Of a stretch of 64,000 nucleotides of DNA, positions 53,661 to 63,075 are shown in pieces (position 1 is the first letter of the stretch; each line of letters opens with the position of its first letter). Both the position numbers and the translations under genes were made by a program. The notes beneath the pieces are model-generated. The model saw nothing but the letters and a program-made list of their open reading frames with translations, did not search any database and had not been told where the DNA came from. This stretch comes from Pseudomonas brassicacearum (GTDB taxonomy: Bacteria; Pseudomonadota; Gammaproteobacteria; Pseudomonadales; Pseudomonadaceae), in assembly GCF_009601685.2 (NCBI RefSeq), contig NZ_CP045701.2, positions 992,001 through 1,056,000 of the forward strand. The letters are read 5' to 3'.

Positions 53661-55106
53661 GTGGCAGATTCAAAGCGTTTCGATAACTACATCAACGGTC
53701 AGTGGGTGGCTGGTGCCGACTATTGCACCAACATCAACCCGTCTGACTTGTCCGATGTCATCGGTGAATACGCCAAGGCTGACGCAGCGCAAGTCAATGC
53801 CGCCATCGAAGCCGCCCGCGCCGCGTTCCCGGCCTGGTCGACCTCGGGCATCCAGGCCCGTCATGATGCACTGGACAAGGTCGGCAGCGAGATCCTCGCC
53901 CGCCGTGAAGAACTCGGCCAACTGCTGGCCCGGGAAGAGGGCAAGACCCTGCCCGAAGCCATCGGCGAAGTGACCCGCGCCGGTAATATTTTCAAGTTCT
54001 TTGCCGGTGAATGCCTGCGCCTGTCGGGCGACTACGTGCCGTCGGTGCGCCCAGGCGTCAACGTTGAAGTCACCCGCGAAGCCCTAGGTGTGGTCGGCCT
54101 GATCACACCGTGGAATTTCCCGATTGCCATTCCTGCGTGGAAAATCGCCCCAGCCCTGGCCTACGGCAACTGCGTGGTGATCAAGCCCGCCGAGCTGGTG
54201 CCGGGCTGCGCCTGGGCCCTGGCCGAGATCATTTCCCGCGCCGGTTTCCCGGCCGGTGCGTTCAACCTGGTGATGGGCAGCGGCCGTGTGGTTGGCGAAG
54301 TGCTGGTCAACAGCCCGAAAGTCGACGGCATCAGCTTTACCGGTTCGGTGGGCGTGGGGCGGCAGATCGCGGTCAATTGCGTGGCGCGCCAGGCCAAGGT
54401 GCAACTGGAGATGGGCGGCAAGAACCCGCAGATCATCCTCGACGACGCCGACCTCAAGCAGGCCGTCGAACTGGCGGTACAGAGCGCGTTCTACTCCACC
54501 GGCCAGCGTTGCACGGCCTCGAGCCGCCTGATCGTCACCGCCGGCATCCATGACAAGTTCGTCGAGGCCATGGCCGAGCGCATGCAGTCGATCAAGGTCG
54601 GCCATGCGTTGAAGGCCGGTACCGATATCGGTCCGGTGGTTTCCGAAGCCCAGCTCAGCCAGGACTTGAAGTACATCGACATCGGCCAGAGCGAAGGCGC
54701 TCGGTTGGTCAGTGGCGGTGGGCTGGTGACGTGCGACACTGAAGGTTACTTCTTGGCACCGACCCTGTTCGCCGACAGCGAAGCCTCGATGCGCATCAGC
54801 CGCGAAGAGATCTTCGGCCCGGTGGCCAACGTCGTGCGCGTGGCCGACTACGAGGCGGCGCTGGCGATGGCCAACGACACCGAGTTCGGTCTGTCCGCCG
54901 GCATCGCCACCACCTCGTTGAAGTATGCCAACCACTTCAAGCGCCATTCGCAGGCGGGCATGGTGATGGTCAACCTGCCGACCGCTGGCGTGGACTACCA
55001 CGTGCCATTCGGCGGGCGCAAAGGCTCGTCCTATGGTTCGCGTGAGCAAGGTCGCTATGCGCAAGAGTTCTACACCGTGGTGAAGACCTCTTACATCGGC
55101 TCCTGA
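53661..55106 (+). CDS. 2,5-dioxovalerate (alpha-ketoglutaric semialdehyde) dehydrogenase
   Basis: The 481-residue NAD(P)-dependent aldehyde dehydrogenase has TPWNFPIAIP, FTGSVGVGRQI, the general base Glu250 in LEMGGKNP and the nucleophile Cys284 in GQRCTASS. By context it oxidises 2,5-dioxopentanoate from KdgD to 2-oxoglutarate, the last step of hexarate breakdown. GTG 53661 (VADSKRFDNYING) follows AAGGAG by 7 bp; the frame extends 12 codons upstream without family sequence. It sits between a terminator and the transporter gene, so it may have its own promoter in the short gap. Confidence 0.92.
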   Translation: MADSKRFDNYINGQWVAGADYCTNINPSDLSDVIGEYAKADAAQVNAAIEAARAAFPAWSTSGIQARHDALDKVGSEILARREELGQLLAREEGKTLPEAIGEVTRAGNIFKFFAGECLRLSGDYVPSVRPGVNVEVTREALGVVGLITPWNFPIAIPAWKIAPALAYGNCVVIKPAELVPGCAWALAEIISRAGFPAGAFNLVMGSGRVVGEVLVNSPKVDGISFTGSVGVGRQIAVNCVARQAKVQLEMGGKNPQIILDDADLKQAVELAVQSAFYSTGQRCTASSRLIVTAGIHDKFVEAMAERMQSIKVGHALKAGTDIGPVVSEAQLSQDLKYIDIGQSEGARLVSGGGLVTCDTEGYFLAPTLFADSEASMRISREEIFGPVANVVRVADYEAALAMANDTEFGLSAGIATTSLKYANHFKRHSQAGMVMVNLPTAGVDYHVPFGGRKGSSYGSREQGRYAQEFYTVVKTSYIGS

Positions 55107-55122
55107 TACACCGCAACACCCC

Positions 55123-55228
55123 TGTAGGAGCTGTCGAGTGTAGCGAGGCTGCGATCTTTTGGTCTTTCGCTCGCAACTCAATGGTCTGAGGCAAGATCGC
55201 AGCCTCGTTGCACTCGACAGCTCCTACA
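55123..55228. repeat. REP-type inverted repeat, TGTAGGAGCTG family
   Basis: TGTAGGAGCTGTCGAGTG and CACTCGACAGCTCCTACA are nearly perfect inverted arms with inner GAGGCTGCGATCTT and AAGATCGCAGCCTC also pairing, giving a long hairpin between the dehydrogenase and transporter genes. Confidence 0.92.
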
Positions 55229-55281
55229 GGGCGTAACACAGCACTGACCCGTATAAAAATAATGAGTGGAAGTAGATTTAC

Positions 55282-56646
55282 ATGCAAGAAACCAAGCCGA
55301 CTCGCGTCCGCTATTTGATCCTGCTCATGCTGTTTTTGGTGACGACGATCAATTACGCCGACCGCGCAACCATCGCTATCGCCGGCTCCAGCCTGCAGAA
55401 AGACCTCGGCATCGATGCCGTTACCCTCGGTTATATCTTCTCCGCCTTCGGCTGGGCCTATGTGGCCGGGCAGATCCCGGGCGGCTGGCTGCTTGACCGG
55501 TTCGGGTCGAAAAAAATCTATGCCTTGAGCATTTTTACCTGGTCGCTGTTCACCGTGCTGCAAGGCTATGTCGGTGAATTCGGCGTCTCTACCGCCGTGG
55601 TGGCGCTGTTCATGCTGCGTTTTCTGGTTGGGCTGGCCGAGGCGCCTTCCTTCCCGGGCAACGCCCGCATCGTCGCGGCCTGGTTCCCCACCGCTGAACG
55701 CGGCACCGCTTCGGCGATTTTCAACTCGGCCCAGTATTTCGCTACGGTGTTGTTTGCGCCGCTGATGGGCTGGATTGTCTACCGCTTCGGCTGGCAGCAC
55801 GTGTTTATCGTGATGGGCGTGGTCGGTATCGTGTTCTCGCTGGTCTGGCTGAAAATTATCCACAGCCCGCGCCAGCATCCGATGATCAACGAGGCCGAGT
55901 TCAATCACATCGCCGCCAACGGCGCGATGGTCGACATGGACCAGGACAAGGGCAGGGGTAAGAAGTCCGACGGTCCGAAGTGGGATTACATCCGCCAACT
56001 GCTGACCAACCGCATGATGCTTGGCGTGTACTTGGGCCAATACTGCATCAACGGCATCACCTACTTCTTTCTGACCTGGTTCCCGGTGTACCTGGTGCAA
56101 GAGCGCGGCATGACCATCCTCAAGGCCGGTTTCATCGCCTCCTTGCCGGCGATCTGCGGCTTCATCGGGGGCGTGCTGGGCGGGGTGATCTCTGACTACC
56201 TGCTGCGCAAGGGCCACTCGCTGACGTTCGCCCGCAAGGCGCCGATCATCGCCGGCCTGCTGGTGTCCAGCAGCATCGTGGCGTGCAACTACGTGGACAT
56301 CGAATGGATGGTGGTGGGCTTCATGGCCCTGGCCTTCTTCGGTAAAGGCGTGGGTGCATTGGGCTGGGCAGTGGTCTCCGATACGTCGCCAAAACAGATC
56401 GCCGGTTTGAGCGGTGGCCTGTTCAACACCTTCGGTAACCTGGCATCGATCACCACGCCAATCGTCATCGGCTACATCATCAATGCCACCGGTTCGTTCA
56501 AGTGGGCACTGGTGTTCGTCGGTTGCAACGCGCTGGTGGCGGTGTTCAGCTACCTGGTCATCGTGGGGCCGATCAAGCGTGTCGTACTCAAAGAACCCAT
56601 GGGCAGGGATGACCAATCTTCCAGCCTGTCTGAAGCTAAATCCTGA
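55282..56646 (+). CDS. MFS transporter of the hexarate (GudP/GarP) family
   Basis: A 454-residue protein with 12 predicted membrane helices. It begins [20 protein letters not shown] and [11 protein letters not shown], the typical start of the anion:cation symporter group that holds GudP, GarP and ExuT. The MFS motif [11 protein letters not shown] follows TM2-3. By context it imports galactarate and/or glucarate with protons. It is followed after 13 bp by garD, so the two form a transcription unit. The ribosome binding site (GGAAG) is modest. Confidence 0.92.
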   Translation: MQETKPTRVRYLILLMLFLVTTINYADRATIAIAGSSLQKDLGIDAVTLGYIFSAFGWAYVAGQIPGGWLLDRFGSKKIYALSIFTWSLFTVLQGYVGEFGVSTAVVALFMLRFLVGLAEAPSFPGNARIVAAWFPTAERGTASAIFNSAQYFATVLFAPLMGWIVYRFGWQHVFIVMGVVGIVFSLVWLKIIHSPRQHPMINEAEFNHIAANGAMVDMDQDKGRGKKSDGPKWDYIRQLLTNRMMLGVYLGQYCINGITYFFLTWFPVYLVQERGMTILKAGFIASLPAICGFIGGVLGGVISDYLLRKGHSLTFARKAPIIAGLLVSSSIVACNYVDIEWMVVGFMALAFFGKGVGALGWAVVSDTSPKQIAGLSGGLFNTFGNLASITTPIVIGYIINATGSFKWALVFVGCNALVAVFSYLVIVGPIKRVVLKEPMGRDDQSSSLSEAKS

Positions 56647-56659
56647 AGGAGCGGCGTCC

Positions 56660-58213
56660 ATGCAACTGATTGAACATGCCGATTCGCCGCGTTATATCCG
56701 CCTGCATGAGCGGGACAATGTGGTGATCGTCGTCAATGACCAGGGCGTACCGGCCGGGACCGAGTTCCCGGATGGCCTGGTCACCGTGGACTTTGTGCCC
56801 CAGAGCCACAAGGTCACGCTGCAGGATATTCCCGAGGGCGGCGAGGTGATTCGCTACGGCCAGGTCATTGGCTACGCGCTGCAACCGATCCGCCGTGGCA
56901 GTTGGGTCAAGGAGGACCAGTTGCGCATGCCCACCGCGCCGCCGCTGGACAGCCTGCCGCTGTCCACCGATGTGCCGGCGGCCGATGCGCCGCTGGAGGG
57001 CTACACCTTCGAGGGCTATCGCAACGCCGACGGTACGGTCGGCACGCGCAATATCCTGGGCATCACCACCACGGTGCAGTGTGTGACCGGGGTGCTGGAC
57101 CATGCGGTCAAGCGCATCAAGGACGAACTGCTGCCCAAGTACCCGAACGTCGATGACGTGGTGGCGCTGACCCACAGCTACGGCTGCGGCGTGGCGATCA
57201 CCGCCACCGACGCCTACATCCCGATCCGCACCGTGCGCAACCTGGCGCGCAACCCGAACCTGGGTGGCGAGGCGCTGGTGATCAGCCTGGGCTGCGAGAA
57301 ATTGCAGGCCGGGCAGGTGATGCATGAAGGCGACAGTTCGGTGGACCTCAGCGAGCCGTGGTTGTATCGCTTGCAGGACTCCAGCCACGGTTTTACCGAA
57401 ATGATCGAGCAGATCATGGCGCTGGCCGAGACCCGCTTGAAGAAACTCGACCAACGCCGCCGCGAAACCGTACCGGCTTCGGAGCTGATCCTGGGCATGC
57501 AGTGCGGCGGCAGCGATGCGTTCTCCGGTATTACTGCCAACCCGGCGTTGGGTTATGCCTCGGACCTGTTGCTGCGGGCCGGGGCGACGGTGATGTTCTC
57601 CGAAGTCACTGAAGTGCGCGATGCGATCTACCTGCTGACTTCCCGGGCACAAACCCGGGAAGTGGCTCAGGAACTGGTGCGCGAAATGGACTGGTACGAC
57701 CGTTACCTGGCCAAGGGCGAGGCCGATCGCAGTGCCAATACCACGCCGGGCAACAAGAAGGGCGGGCTGTCGAACATCGTCGAAAAATCCTTGGGCTCAA
57801 TCGTCAAGTCCGGCAGCAGCGCGATCAACGGCGTGCTCGGCCCGGGCGAACGTTTCAAGCAAAAGGGCCTGATCTTCTGCGCCACGCCGGCCAGTGACTT
57901 TGTCTGCGGCACGTTGCAACTGGCGGCGGGGATGAACCTGCACGTCTTCACCACCGGCCGCGGCACGCCATACGGCTTGGCCATGGCCCCGGTGGTGAAG
58001 GTCTCGACCCGCACCGAACTGGCCCAGCGCTGGCCGGACCTGATCGACATCGACGCCGGCCGGATCGCCACCGGGCGCGCGACCATCGAGGAGCTGGGTT
58101 GGGAGCTGTTCCACTACTACCTGGACGTGGCCAGCGGCAAGAAACAAACCTGGTCCGAGCGGCACAAGCTGCACAACGACATCACGTTGTTCAACCCGGC
58201 GCCGATTACCTGA
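56660..58213 (+). CDS. garD: Galactarate dehydratase
   Basis: The 517-residue enzyme of the GarD/UxaA (altronate dehydratase-like) family has an N-terminal SAF domain (about 1-95, [15 protein letters not shown]), then [18 protein letters not shown] and the cysteine-rich core motifs SLGCEK and [12 protein letters not shown]. It converts galactarate to 5-keto-4-deoxyglucarate for KdgD. ATG 56660 follows AAGGAG by 8 bp and lies just behind the transporter stop. No glucarate dehydratase (gudD) gene is present in the window, so galactarate is the best-supported substrate. Confidence 0.95.
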   Translation: MQLIEHADSPRYIRLHERDNVVIVVNDQGVPAGTEFPDGLVTVDFVPQSHKVTLQDIPEGGEVIRYGQVIGYALQPIRRGSWVKEDQLRMPTAPPLDSLPLSTDVPAADAPLEGYTFEGYRNADGTVGTRNILGITTTVQCVTGVLDHAVKRIKDELLPKYPNVDDVVALTHSYGCGVAITATDAYIPIRTVRNLARNPNLGGEALVISLGCEKLQAGQVMHEGDSSVDLSEPWLYRLQDSSHGFTEMIEQIMALAETRLKKLDQRRRETVPASELILGMQCGGSDAFSGITANPALGYASDLLLRAGATVMFSEVTEVRDAIYLLTSRAQTREVAQELVREMDWYDRYLAKGEADRSANTTPGNKKGGLSNIVEKSLGSIVKSGSSAINGVLGPGERFKQKGLIFCATPASDFVCGTLQLAAGMNLHVFTTGRGTPYGLAMAPVVKVSTRTELAQRWPDLIDIDAGRIATGRATIEELGWELFHYYLDVASGKKQTWSERHKLHNDITLFNPAPIT

Positions 58214-58239
58214 TGATTTCGTGATCGCCGGAGATCCAG

Positions 58240-58402
58240 TGTGGGAGCGAGCTTGCTCGCGATAGCGGTGGTTCAGCTAGCATCGATGTTGGATGTGCTG
58301 CCGTCTTCGCGAGCAAGCTCGCTCCCACAGGGGATTTGCGGAGAGTGCGGATTTTGTGTTCACTGAAGAACACATGTGGGAGCGAGCTTGCTCGCGATAG
58401 CG
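58240..58402. repeat. REP doublet plus a single REP
   Basis: TGTGGGAGCGAGCTTGCTCG and its inverted complement form a pair at 58240-58329. A third direct copy stands alone at 58375-58402. The 261-bp gap after garD contains no gene. Confidence 0.9.
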
Positions 58403-58474
58403 ATCCACCAGACGCCAATGCCGTGAGTGGCTTATCATTAGCCACCTAACGACACCCTTCTCAAGGTCCCCGGC

Positions 58475-59416
58475 ATGCTGGCAATTTTCCTCGAAACCCT
58501 GAACATCACCGCGCCGGTGTTTGCCATGTTGTTTCTGGGGACGTTGCTCAAGCGCATCTATTGGATCAACGACAATTTCATCCACATGGCCTCGTCCCTG
58601 GTGTTCAACGTCACCATGCCGGCGCTGTTGTTCCTCGGCATCCTGCATGCCGATCTCCACGCGGCATTGCAGCCGGACCTGTTGATCTATTTTTCCATTG
58701 CCACCCTGGTGGGCTTTGCCGTGGCCTGGGGCTGGGCGATCTGGCGTTGCCCGCGTGAGGACCGTGGCATCTATACCCAAGGTGCCTTTCGCGGCAACAA
58801 CGGCGTGATCGGCCTGGCACTGGCAGCGAGCATGTACGGCGACTACGGGATTTCCCTGGGGTCGATACTCGCGGCGTTGGTGATCCTGTTCTACAACACC
58901 CTGTCGACGATCGTGCTGGCGGTCTACAGCCCAGTGATCAAGTCCGACCCCTGGAGCATCTGCAAAAGCGTGGTCAGCAACCCGCTGATCATCAGTGTGG
59001 TCGTGGCCGCGCCGTTCGCCTATTGGCAGATAGGCCTGCCGAACTGGTTCGAAACCTCGGCCAAATACCTTGCCCAGATGACCTTGCCCCTGGCGTTGAT
59101 CTGCATCGGCGGCACACTGTCACTGGCGGCCTTGCGCAAGAGCGGCAAGATGGCCCTGAGTTCGAGCCTGGTGAAGATGGTCGGGCTGCCGCTGCTGGCC
59201 ACCCTGGGCGCTTGGCTCTGGGGCTTTCGCGGGGCGGAGCTGGGGATCCTGTTCCTGTACTTCGGCAGCCCGACCGCCGCGGCCAGTTACGTCATGGCCC
59301 GGGCGGCCGATGGCAACCATGAGCTGGCGGCGGCGATCATCGTCATCACCACGCTGATGGCGGCGATCACCACCAATCTGGGGATTTTTGTGTTGCAGTG
59401 GGGTGGGTGGATCTAG
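58475..59416 (+). CDS. AEC-family (auxin efflux carrier-like) permease
   Basis: A 313-residue membrane protein with about ten hydrophobic segments in two similar halves. It begins NITAPVFAMLFLGTLLKR, has the conserved GNNGVIGLAL segment (as FRGNNGVIG) and a second-half VVAAPFAYWQIGLPNW. AEC carriers transport small organic acids such as malate or malonate; the substrate here cannot be told. It is alone between REP elements. ATG 58475 has AAGG upstream. Confidence 0.9.
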   Translation: MLAIFLETLNITAPVFAMLFLGTLLKRIYWINDNFIHMASSLVFNVTMPALLFLGILHADLHAALQPDLLIYFSIATLVGFAVAWGWAIWRCPREDRGIYTQGAFRGNNGVIGLALAASMYGDYGISLGSILAALVILFYNTLSTIVLAVYSPVIKSDPWSICKSVVSNPLIISVVVAAPFAYWQIGLPNWFETSAKYLAQMTLPLALICIGGTLSLAALRKSGKMALSSSLVKMVGLPLLATLGAWLWGFRGAELGILFLYFGSPTAAASYVMARAADGNHELAAAIIVITTLMAAITTNLGIFVLQWGGWI

Positions 59417-59447
59417 CCTGCAGATTTGCAGCGCTCTGGCGATCCAT

Positions 59448-59528
59448 TCGCGAGCAAGCCCGCTCCCACATTCGATCGCGTTCCCATGGAAGAACGCAGT
59501 CAATGTGGGAGCGGGCTTGCTCGCGAAG
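59448..59528. repeat. REP doublet in the opposite (outward) orientation
   Basis: CGCGAGCAAGCCCGCTCCCACA comes first (shown in two parts: CGCGAGCAAGCC, CGCTCCCACA), then TGTGGGAGCGGGCTTGCTCG. The arms thus face the other way from all other doublets here. It lies between converging genes. Confidence 0.88.
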
Positions 59529-59560
59529 AGGCCTGACCTGCCACTGCAAGGATCAGGCTT

Positions 59561-59941
59561 TTACTCAGGCTTCTGGTAGCTATCGATTACTTCCTGTGCC
59601 GCCCGAAACGCATCGATCGCCGCCGGCACGCCCGCGTACACCGCGCAATGCAGCAATGCCTCGCGAATCTCTTCCACCGTGCAGCCATTGTTCAGCGCGC
59701 CACGCACGTGGCCTTTGAGTTCCTGCGGGCACTTGAGCGCGGTGAGGGCGGCCAGGGTGATCAGGCTGCGGGTTTTGAGCGGCAGGCCCTCGCGGCTCCA
59801 GACGCTGCCCCAGGCGTGTTCGTTGACGAAGTCCTGCAATGGCTGGGTGAATTCGGTGGCGTTGCCCAGGGCGCGGTCGACGAATGCGTCGCCCATGACC
59901 TGGCGACGCATGTCCAGGCCGGTCTTTGGAGTGTCGGTCAT
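59561..59941 (-). CDS. Carboxymuconolactone decarboxylase family protein (PcaC-like)
   Basis: A 126-residue small helical protein. It begins with RRQVMGDAFVDRALGNA and has the family core KTRSLITLAALTALK, ELKGHVRGALNNGCTVEEI and LLHCAVYAGVPAAIDA. It resembles 4-carboxymuconolactone decarboxylase PcaC, but no protocatechuate genes are nearby, so the substrate is open; AhpD-like CxxC is absent. ATG 59941 overlaps the antiporter stop by 4 bp, so translation is coupled. Confidence 0.88.
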   Translation of the reverse strand: MTDTPKTGLDMRRQVMGDAFVDRALGNATEFTQPLQDFVNEHAWGSVWSREGLPLKTRSLITLAALTALKCPQELKGHVRGALNNGCTVEEIREALLHCAVYAGVPAAIDAFRAAQEVIDSYQKPE

Positions 59942-60990
59942 GGCAAATCCCTCTTGTGGTGTTGGCGGCGCCAGGCGCGCAGGGAGGTGAACAGTAAAAA
60001 CACGAGCAGGGCCGGCAGCACATAGAACAGCATCAGCCGCTCCAGTTGGCCGGCCAGGGGCATGCCGGTGGTGAACGACACCACATGCAGCCCATAGGCC
60101 AGGTACAAACCCAGCAACAGCAGGCCTTCGGCGCGGGTGACACGATAACCGGAATAGAACACCGGCAGGCACAGCACCGCCACGCCGAGCATTACCGGCA
60201 GGTCGAAATCCAGGGCGTTCGGTGAGACCGACAGTGGCGTGGGCGCTGCCAGGGCGGTCACTCCCAGTACACCCAGCAGGTTGAACAGGTTGCTGCCGAT
60301 GACGTTGCCTACCGCAATGTCCCGTTGGCCGCGCAGGGCGGCGATCAATGAGGTGGCGAGCTCCGGCAGCGAGGTACTGACAGCGACAATGGTCAGGCCG
60401 ATGATGCGCTCCGAAAGCCCCAGGTCCGTCGCCACTTCCACCGCCGCACCCAACAGCAGGTGCCCGGCGAAAATCAGCATGGCCAAACCCAGCACGATCA
60501 TCGACAGGCTCTTGGGCCACGATCCCCGGGTCAGCTCGATACCCACCGCGTGCGGCCGTCCCGAGTGCCGCGACTGGCGCAGCAACAGGCCCAGGTACAC
60601 CACCAGGGCCACCAGCAGCCAGACGCCATCCAGCCGGGTCAGTTCTTCATTCCAGGCCAGCACGAACACCAGCAGGCTGGCACCGATCATCAACGGGATG
60701 TCCAGGCGCACCAGTTGGCGCGAGACGCGCAACGGAATGATCAGCGCCGACAGCCCAAGGGTGACGAGGATGTTGAAGATGCTGCTGCCGATCACGCTGC
60801 CCACGGCGATGTCGGCATTTTGCGCCAGGGTCGCCTGCAGGCTCACGGCCATTTGTGGGGCGCTGCTGCCGAACGCGACGACGCTCAGGCCGATGATCAG
60901 CGGTCGTACTTGCAAGCGTGCTGCCAGGCCCACGGCGGCGCGTACCAGCAGTTCGGCACCGCCGATCAGCAACAGCAGGGCGCCGAACAA
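59938..60990 (-). CDS. CaCA-family cation antiporter with altered first alpha repeat
   Basis: The roughly 350-residue membrane protein has about ten helices in two inverted halves. The second alpha repeat is canonical (STSLPELATS and GNVIGSNLFN). The first reads GSSAPQMAVS and GSVIGSSIFN, so the usual Glu is Gln and the Asn of GSN is Ser. No ATG or GTG fits the N-terminus. TTG 60990 is listed; ATT 61032, with GGAG 7 bp upstream, would add 14 residues that complete the first helix. Family members exchange Ca2+ for Na+, H+ or K+. It is co-transcribed with the PcaC-like gene. Confidence 0.85.
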   Translation of the reverse strand: MFGALLLLIGGAELLVRAAVGLAARLQVRPLIIGLSVVAFGSSAPQMAVSLQATLAQNADIAVGSVIGSSIFNILVTLGLSALIIPLRVSRQLVRLDIPLMIGASLLVFVLAWNEELTRLDGVWLLVALVVYLGLLLRQSRHSGRPHAVGIELTRGSWPKSLSMIVLGLAMLIFAGHLLLGAAVEVATDLGLSERIIGLTIVAVSTSLPELATSLIAALRGQRDIAVGNVIGSNLFNLLGVLGVTALAAPTPLSVSPNALDFDLPVMLGVAVLCLPVFYSGYRVTRAEGLLLLGLYLAYGLHVVSFTTGMPLAGQLERLMLFYVLPALLVFLLFTSLRAWRRQHHKRDLP

Positions 60991-61048
60991 TTCGATCAGG
61001 CTGAGCAGCGGTAGGGCGGTGAGTAGGGAAATGGCCGGGCTCCGTCTA

Positions 61049-61426
61049 TCAATCGTCGAGGGCTTGCACGCGCACCCGTGCGGTGCCGCTGCGCAACATG
61101 CCCAGTTGCTCGGCGGCTGCGCGGGACACGTCGATCAAGCGGCCTCGGGAGTATGGGCCACGGTCGTTGATGCGCACCACCACGCTGTCATTGTTGCCCA
61201 GGTTGGTGACTTTCACTCGGGTGCCGAACGGCAACTGGCGGTGGGCGGCGGTCAGGCTGTGCTGGTCGAAACGCTCGCCGCTGGCGGTGCGCTTGCCATG
61301 GTGCCTGGCACCGTAATAGGAGGCGACGCCGGTCTGGTCGTAGCCGTGTGGGTCGACCGTCCCGCTCTGGCTGGCGCAACCGGCCAGCAGGGACAGCAGC
61401 GCGCAGGCGCCGAGGAGACGCTTCAT
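61049..61426 (-). CDS. RlpA-like double-psi beta-barrel lipoprotein
   Basis: The 125-residue protein has a lipoprotein signal (KRLLGACALLSLLAGC, lipobox LAGC with Cys about residue 17). An RlpA-like DPBB domain follows (GVASYYGARHHGKRTASGE, FGTRVKVTNLGN, INDRGPYSRGRLIDVS). RlpA proteins are septal lytic transglycosylases for peptide-free glycan strands; this one lacks the C-terminal SPOR domain and is much shorter than P. aeruginosa RlpA, so it is a separate short paralogue. The catalytic-type motif RINDRGP and Asp of IDVS are present. Confidence 0.88.
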   Translation of the reverse strand: MKRLLGACALLSLLAGCASQSGTVDPHGYDQTGVASYYGARHHGKRTASGERFDQHSLTAAHRQLPFGTRVKVTNLGNNDSVVVRINDRGPYSRGRLIDVSRAAAEQLGMLRSGTARVRVQALDD

Positions 61427-61475
61427 GTGGGGTTTCCAACTACAGATAGGGGCGCTGGCCAGTGGGAACAAAGCC

Positions 61476-61564
61476 TGTGGGAGTAAAGCTTGCTCGCGAT
61501 GAAGACACCTCGATCCATCAGTGGACCGCAGTATCGACCATCGCGAGCAAGCTTTGCTCCCACA
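61476..61564. repeat. REP doublet, TGTGGGAG family
   Basis: TGTGGGAGTAAAGCTTGCTC and the inverted GAGCAAGCTTTGCTCCCACA enclose about 45 bp. It separates the RlpA-like gene from gatB. Confidence 0.9.
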
Positions 61565-61619
61565 GGCTCGCTCCCGCAAGGGGGAGTGGAGCCAGGCTTG
61601 ATATCTGGCCCCATGGTCA

Positions 61620-63065
61620 TCAGCCCTCGAGCTTGCTTTTGAGCAGTTCGTTGACCTGTTGCGGGTTGGCCTTGCCCTTGGAGGCTTTCATGGCCTGGCC
61701 GACGAAGAAGCCGAACATCTTGCCGCGCTTGGCTTCGTCTGCCGCACGGTACTGTTCGACCTGCTCGGCGTTGGCCGCGAGCATTTCATCGAGCACGGCG
61801 GAAATCGCGCCGGTGTCGGTGACCTGCTTCAGGCCGCGCTTTTCGATGATCTCGTCGGCGCTGCCTTCACCGTTGGCCATGGCTTCGAACACCATCTTGG
61901 CGATCTTGCCGGAAATGGTGTTGTCCTTGATCCGCACCAACATGCCGCCCAGTTGCTCGGCCGAGACCGGCGACTGGTCGATTTCCAGGCCCTGCTTGTT
62001 CAGCAGGCTGCCCAACTCGACCATCACCCAGTTGGCCGCCAGCTTGGCGTCGCCGCCGATGCTCACGACTTTCTCGAAGTAATCGGCCTGCTCGCGGCTG
62101 GTGGCCAGGACGTTGGCGTCATAGCTCGACAGCCCGAACTGCGCCTGGAAGCGCTCGCGTTTTTGCGGCGGCAATTCTGGCAGGGTGGCGCGTACGTCAT
62201 TGAGGAACGAGTTCTCGATGACCACCGGTAGCAGGTCCGGGTCGGGGAAGTAACGGTAGTCGTTGGCTTCCTCTTTACTGCGCATCGGACGGGTCTCGTC
62301 CTTGTTCGGGTCGTACAGGCGGGTCTGCTGGATGACCTTGCCACCGTCCTCGATCAGTTCGATCTGGCGCTGGATCTCGCTGTTGATCGCCTTCTCGATG
62401 AAGCGGAACGAGTTGACGTTCTTGATCTCGCAGCGGGTGCCGAACTCGACCTGGCCCTTGGGGCGGATCGACACGTTGCAGTCGCAACGCAGCGAGCCTT
62501 CGGCCATGTTGCCGTCGCAAATGCCCAGGTAGCGCACCAATGCGTGGATCGCCTTGACGTAGGCCACGGCTTCCTTGGCGCTGCGCATGTCCGGCTCGGA
62601 AACGATTTCCAGCAGCGGCGTGCCGGCACGGTTCAGGTCGATGCCGGTGGCGCCGTTGAACTCTTCGTGCAGGCTCTTGCCCGCGTCTTCTTCCAGATGC
62701 GCACGGGTGATGCCGACACGCTTGACCGTGCCGTCTTCCAGGGCGATGTCCAGGTGGCCCTTGCCGACGATCGGCAATTCCATCTGGCTGATCTGGTAGC
62801 CCTTGGGCAGGTCCGGGTAGAAGTAGTTCTTGCGGGCGAACACGTTGTGCTGGCCGATCTCGGCGTCAATCGCCAGGCCGAACATCACCGCCATGCGCAC
62901 CGCTTCGGCGTTGAGCACCGGCAGCACGCCGGGCATGCCCAGGTCGACCAGGCTGGCCTGGGTGTTGGGCTCGGAGCCGAACGTGGTGGAACTACCGGAA
63001 AAGATTTTCGACCGGGTGGTGAGCTGGGTATGAATCTCCAGCCCGATCACGACTTCCCATTGCAT
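61620..63065 (-). CDS. gatB: GatB, Asp/Glu-tRNA amidotransferase subunit B
   Basis: The 481-residue subunit has the N-terminal cradle ([20 protein letters not shown]), [29 protein letters not shown] and [14 protein letters not shown] with the zinc or metal cysteines. The C-terminal YqeY-like tail ends [15 protein letters not shown]. It activates the misacylated Asp-tRNA(Asn)/Glu-tRNA(Gln) with ATP, after which ammonia from GatA amidates it. ATG 63065 follows GAGGAG. It lies 10 bp after gatA, at the end of the gatCAB operon. Confidence 0.98.
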   Translation of the reverse strand: MQWEVVIGLEIHTQLTTRSKIFSGSSTTFGSEPNTQASLVDLGMPGVLPVLNAEAVRMAVMFGLAIDAEIGQHNVFARKNYFYPDLPKGYQISQMELPIVGKGHLDIALEDGTVKRVGITRAHLEEDAGKSLHEEFNGATGIDLNRAGTPLLEIVSEPDMRSAKEAVAYVKAIHALVRYLGICDGNMAEGSLRCDCNVSIRPKGQVEFGTRCEIKNVNSFRFIEKAINSEIQRQIELIEDGGKVIQQTRLYDPNKDETRPMRSKEEANDYRYFPDPDLLPVVIENSFLNDVRATLPELPPQKRERFQAQFGLSSYDANVLATSREQADYFEKVVSIGGDAKLAANWVMVELGSLLNKQGLEIDQSPVSAEQLGGMLVRIKDNTISGKIAKMVFEAMANGEGSADEIIEKRGLKQVTDTGAISAVLDEMLAANAEQVEQYRAADEAKRGKMFGFFVGQAMKASKGKANPQQVNELLKSKLEG

Positions 63066-63075
63066 GTGTTTCTCC

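Noticed and set aside
54970..56661. 563-codon minus-strand frame opposite the MFS transporter gene
   Set aside because: The plus strand encodes a clear 12-helix transporter; the antisense product is His/Gln/Arg/Asp-rich without structure.
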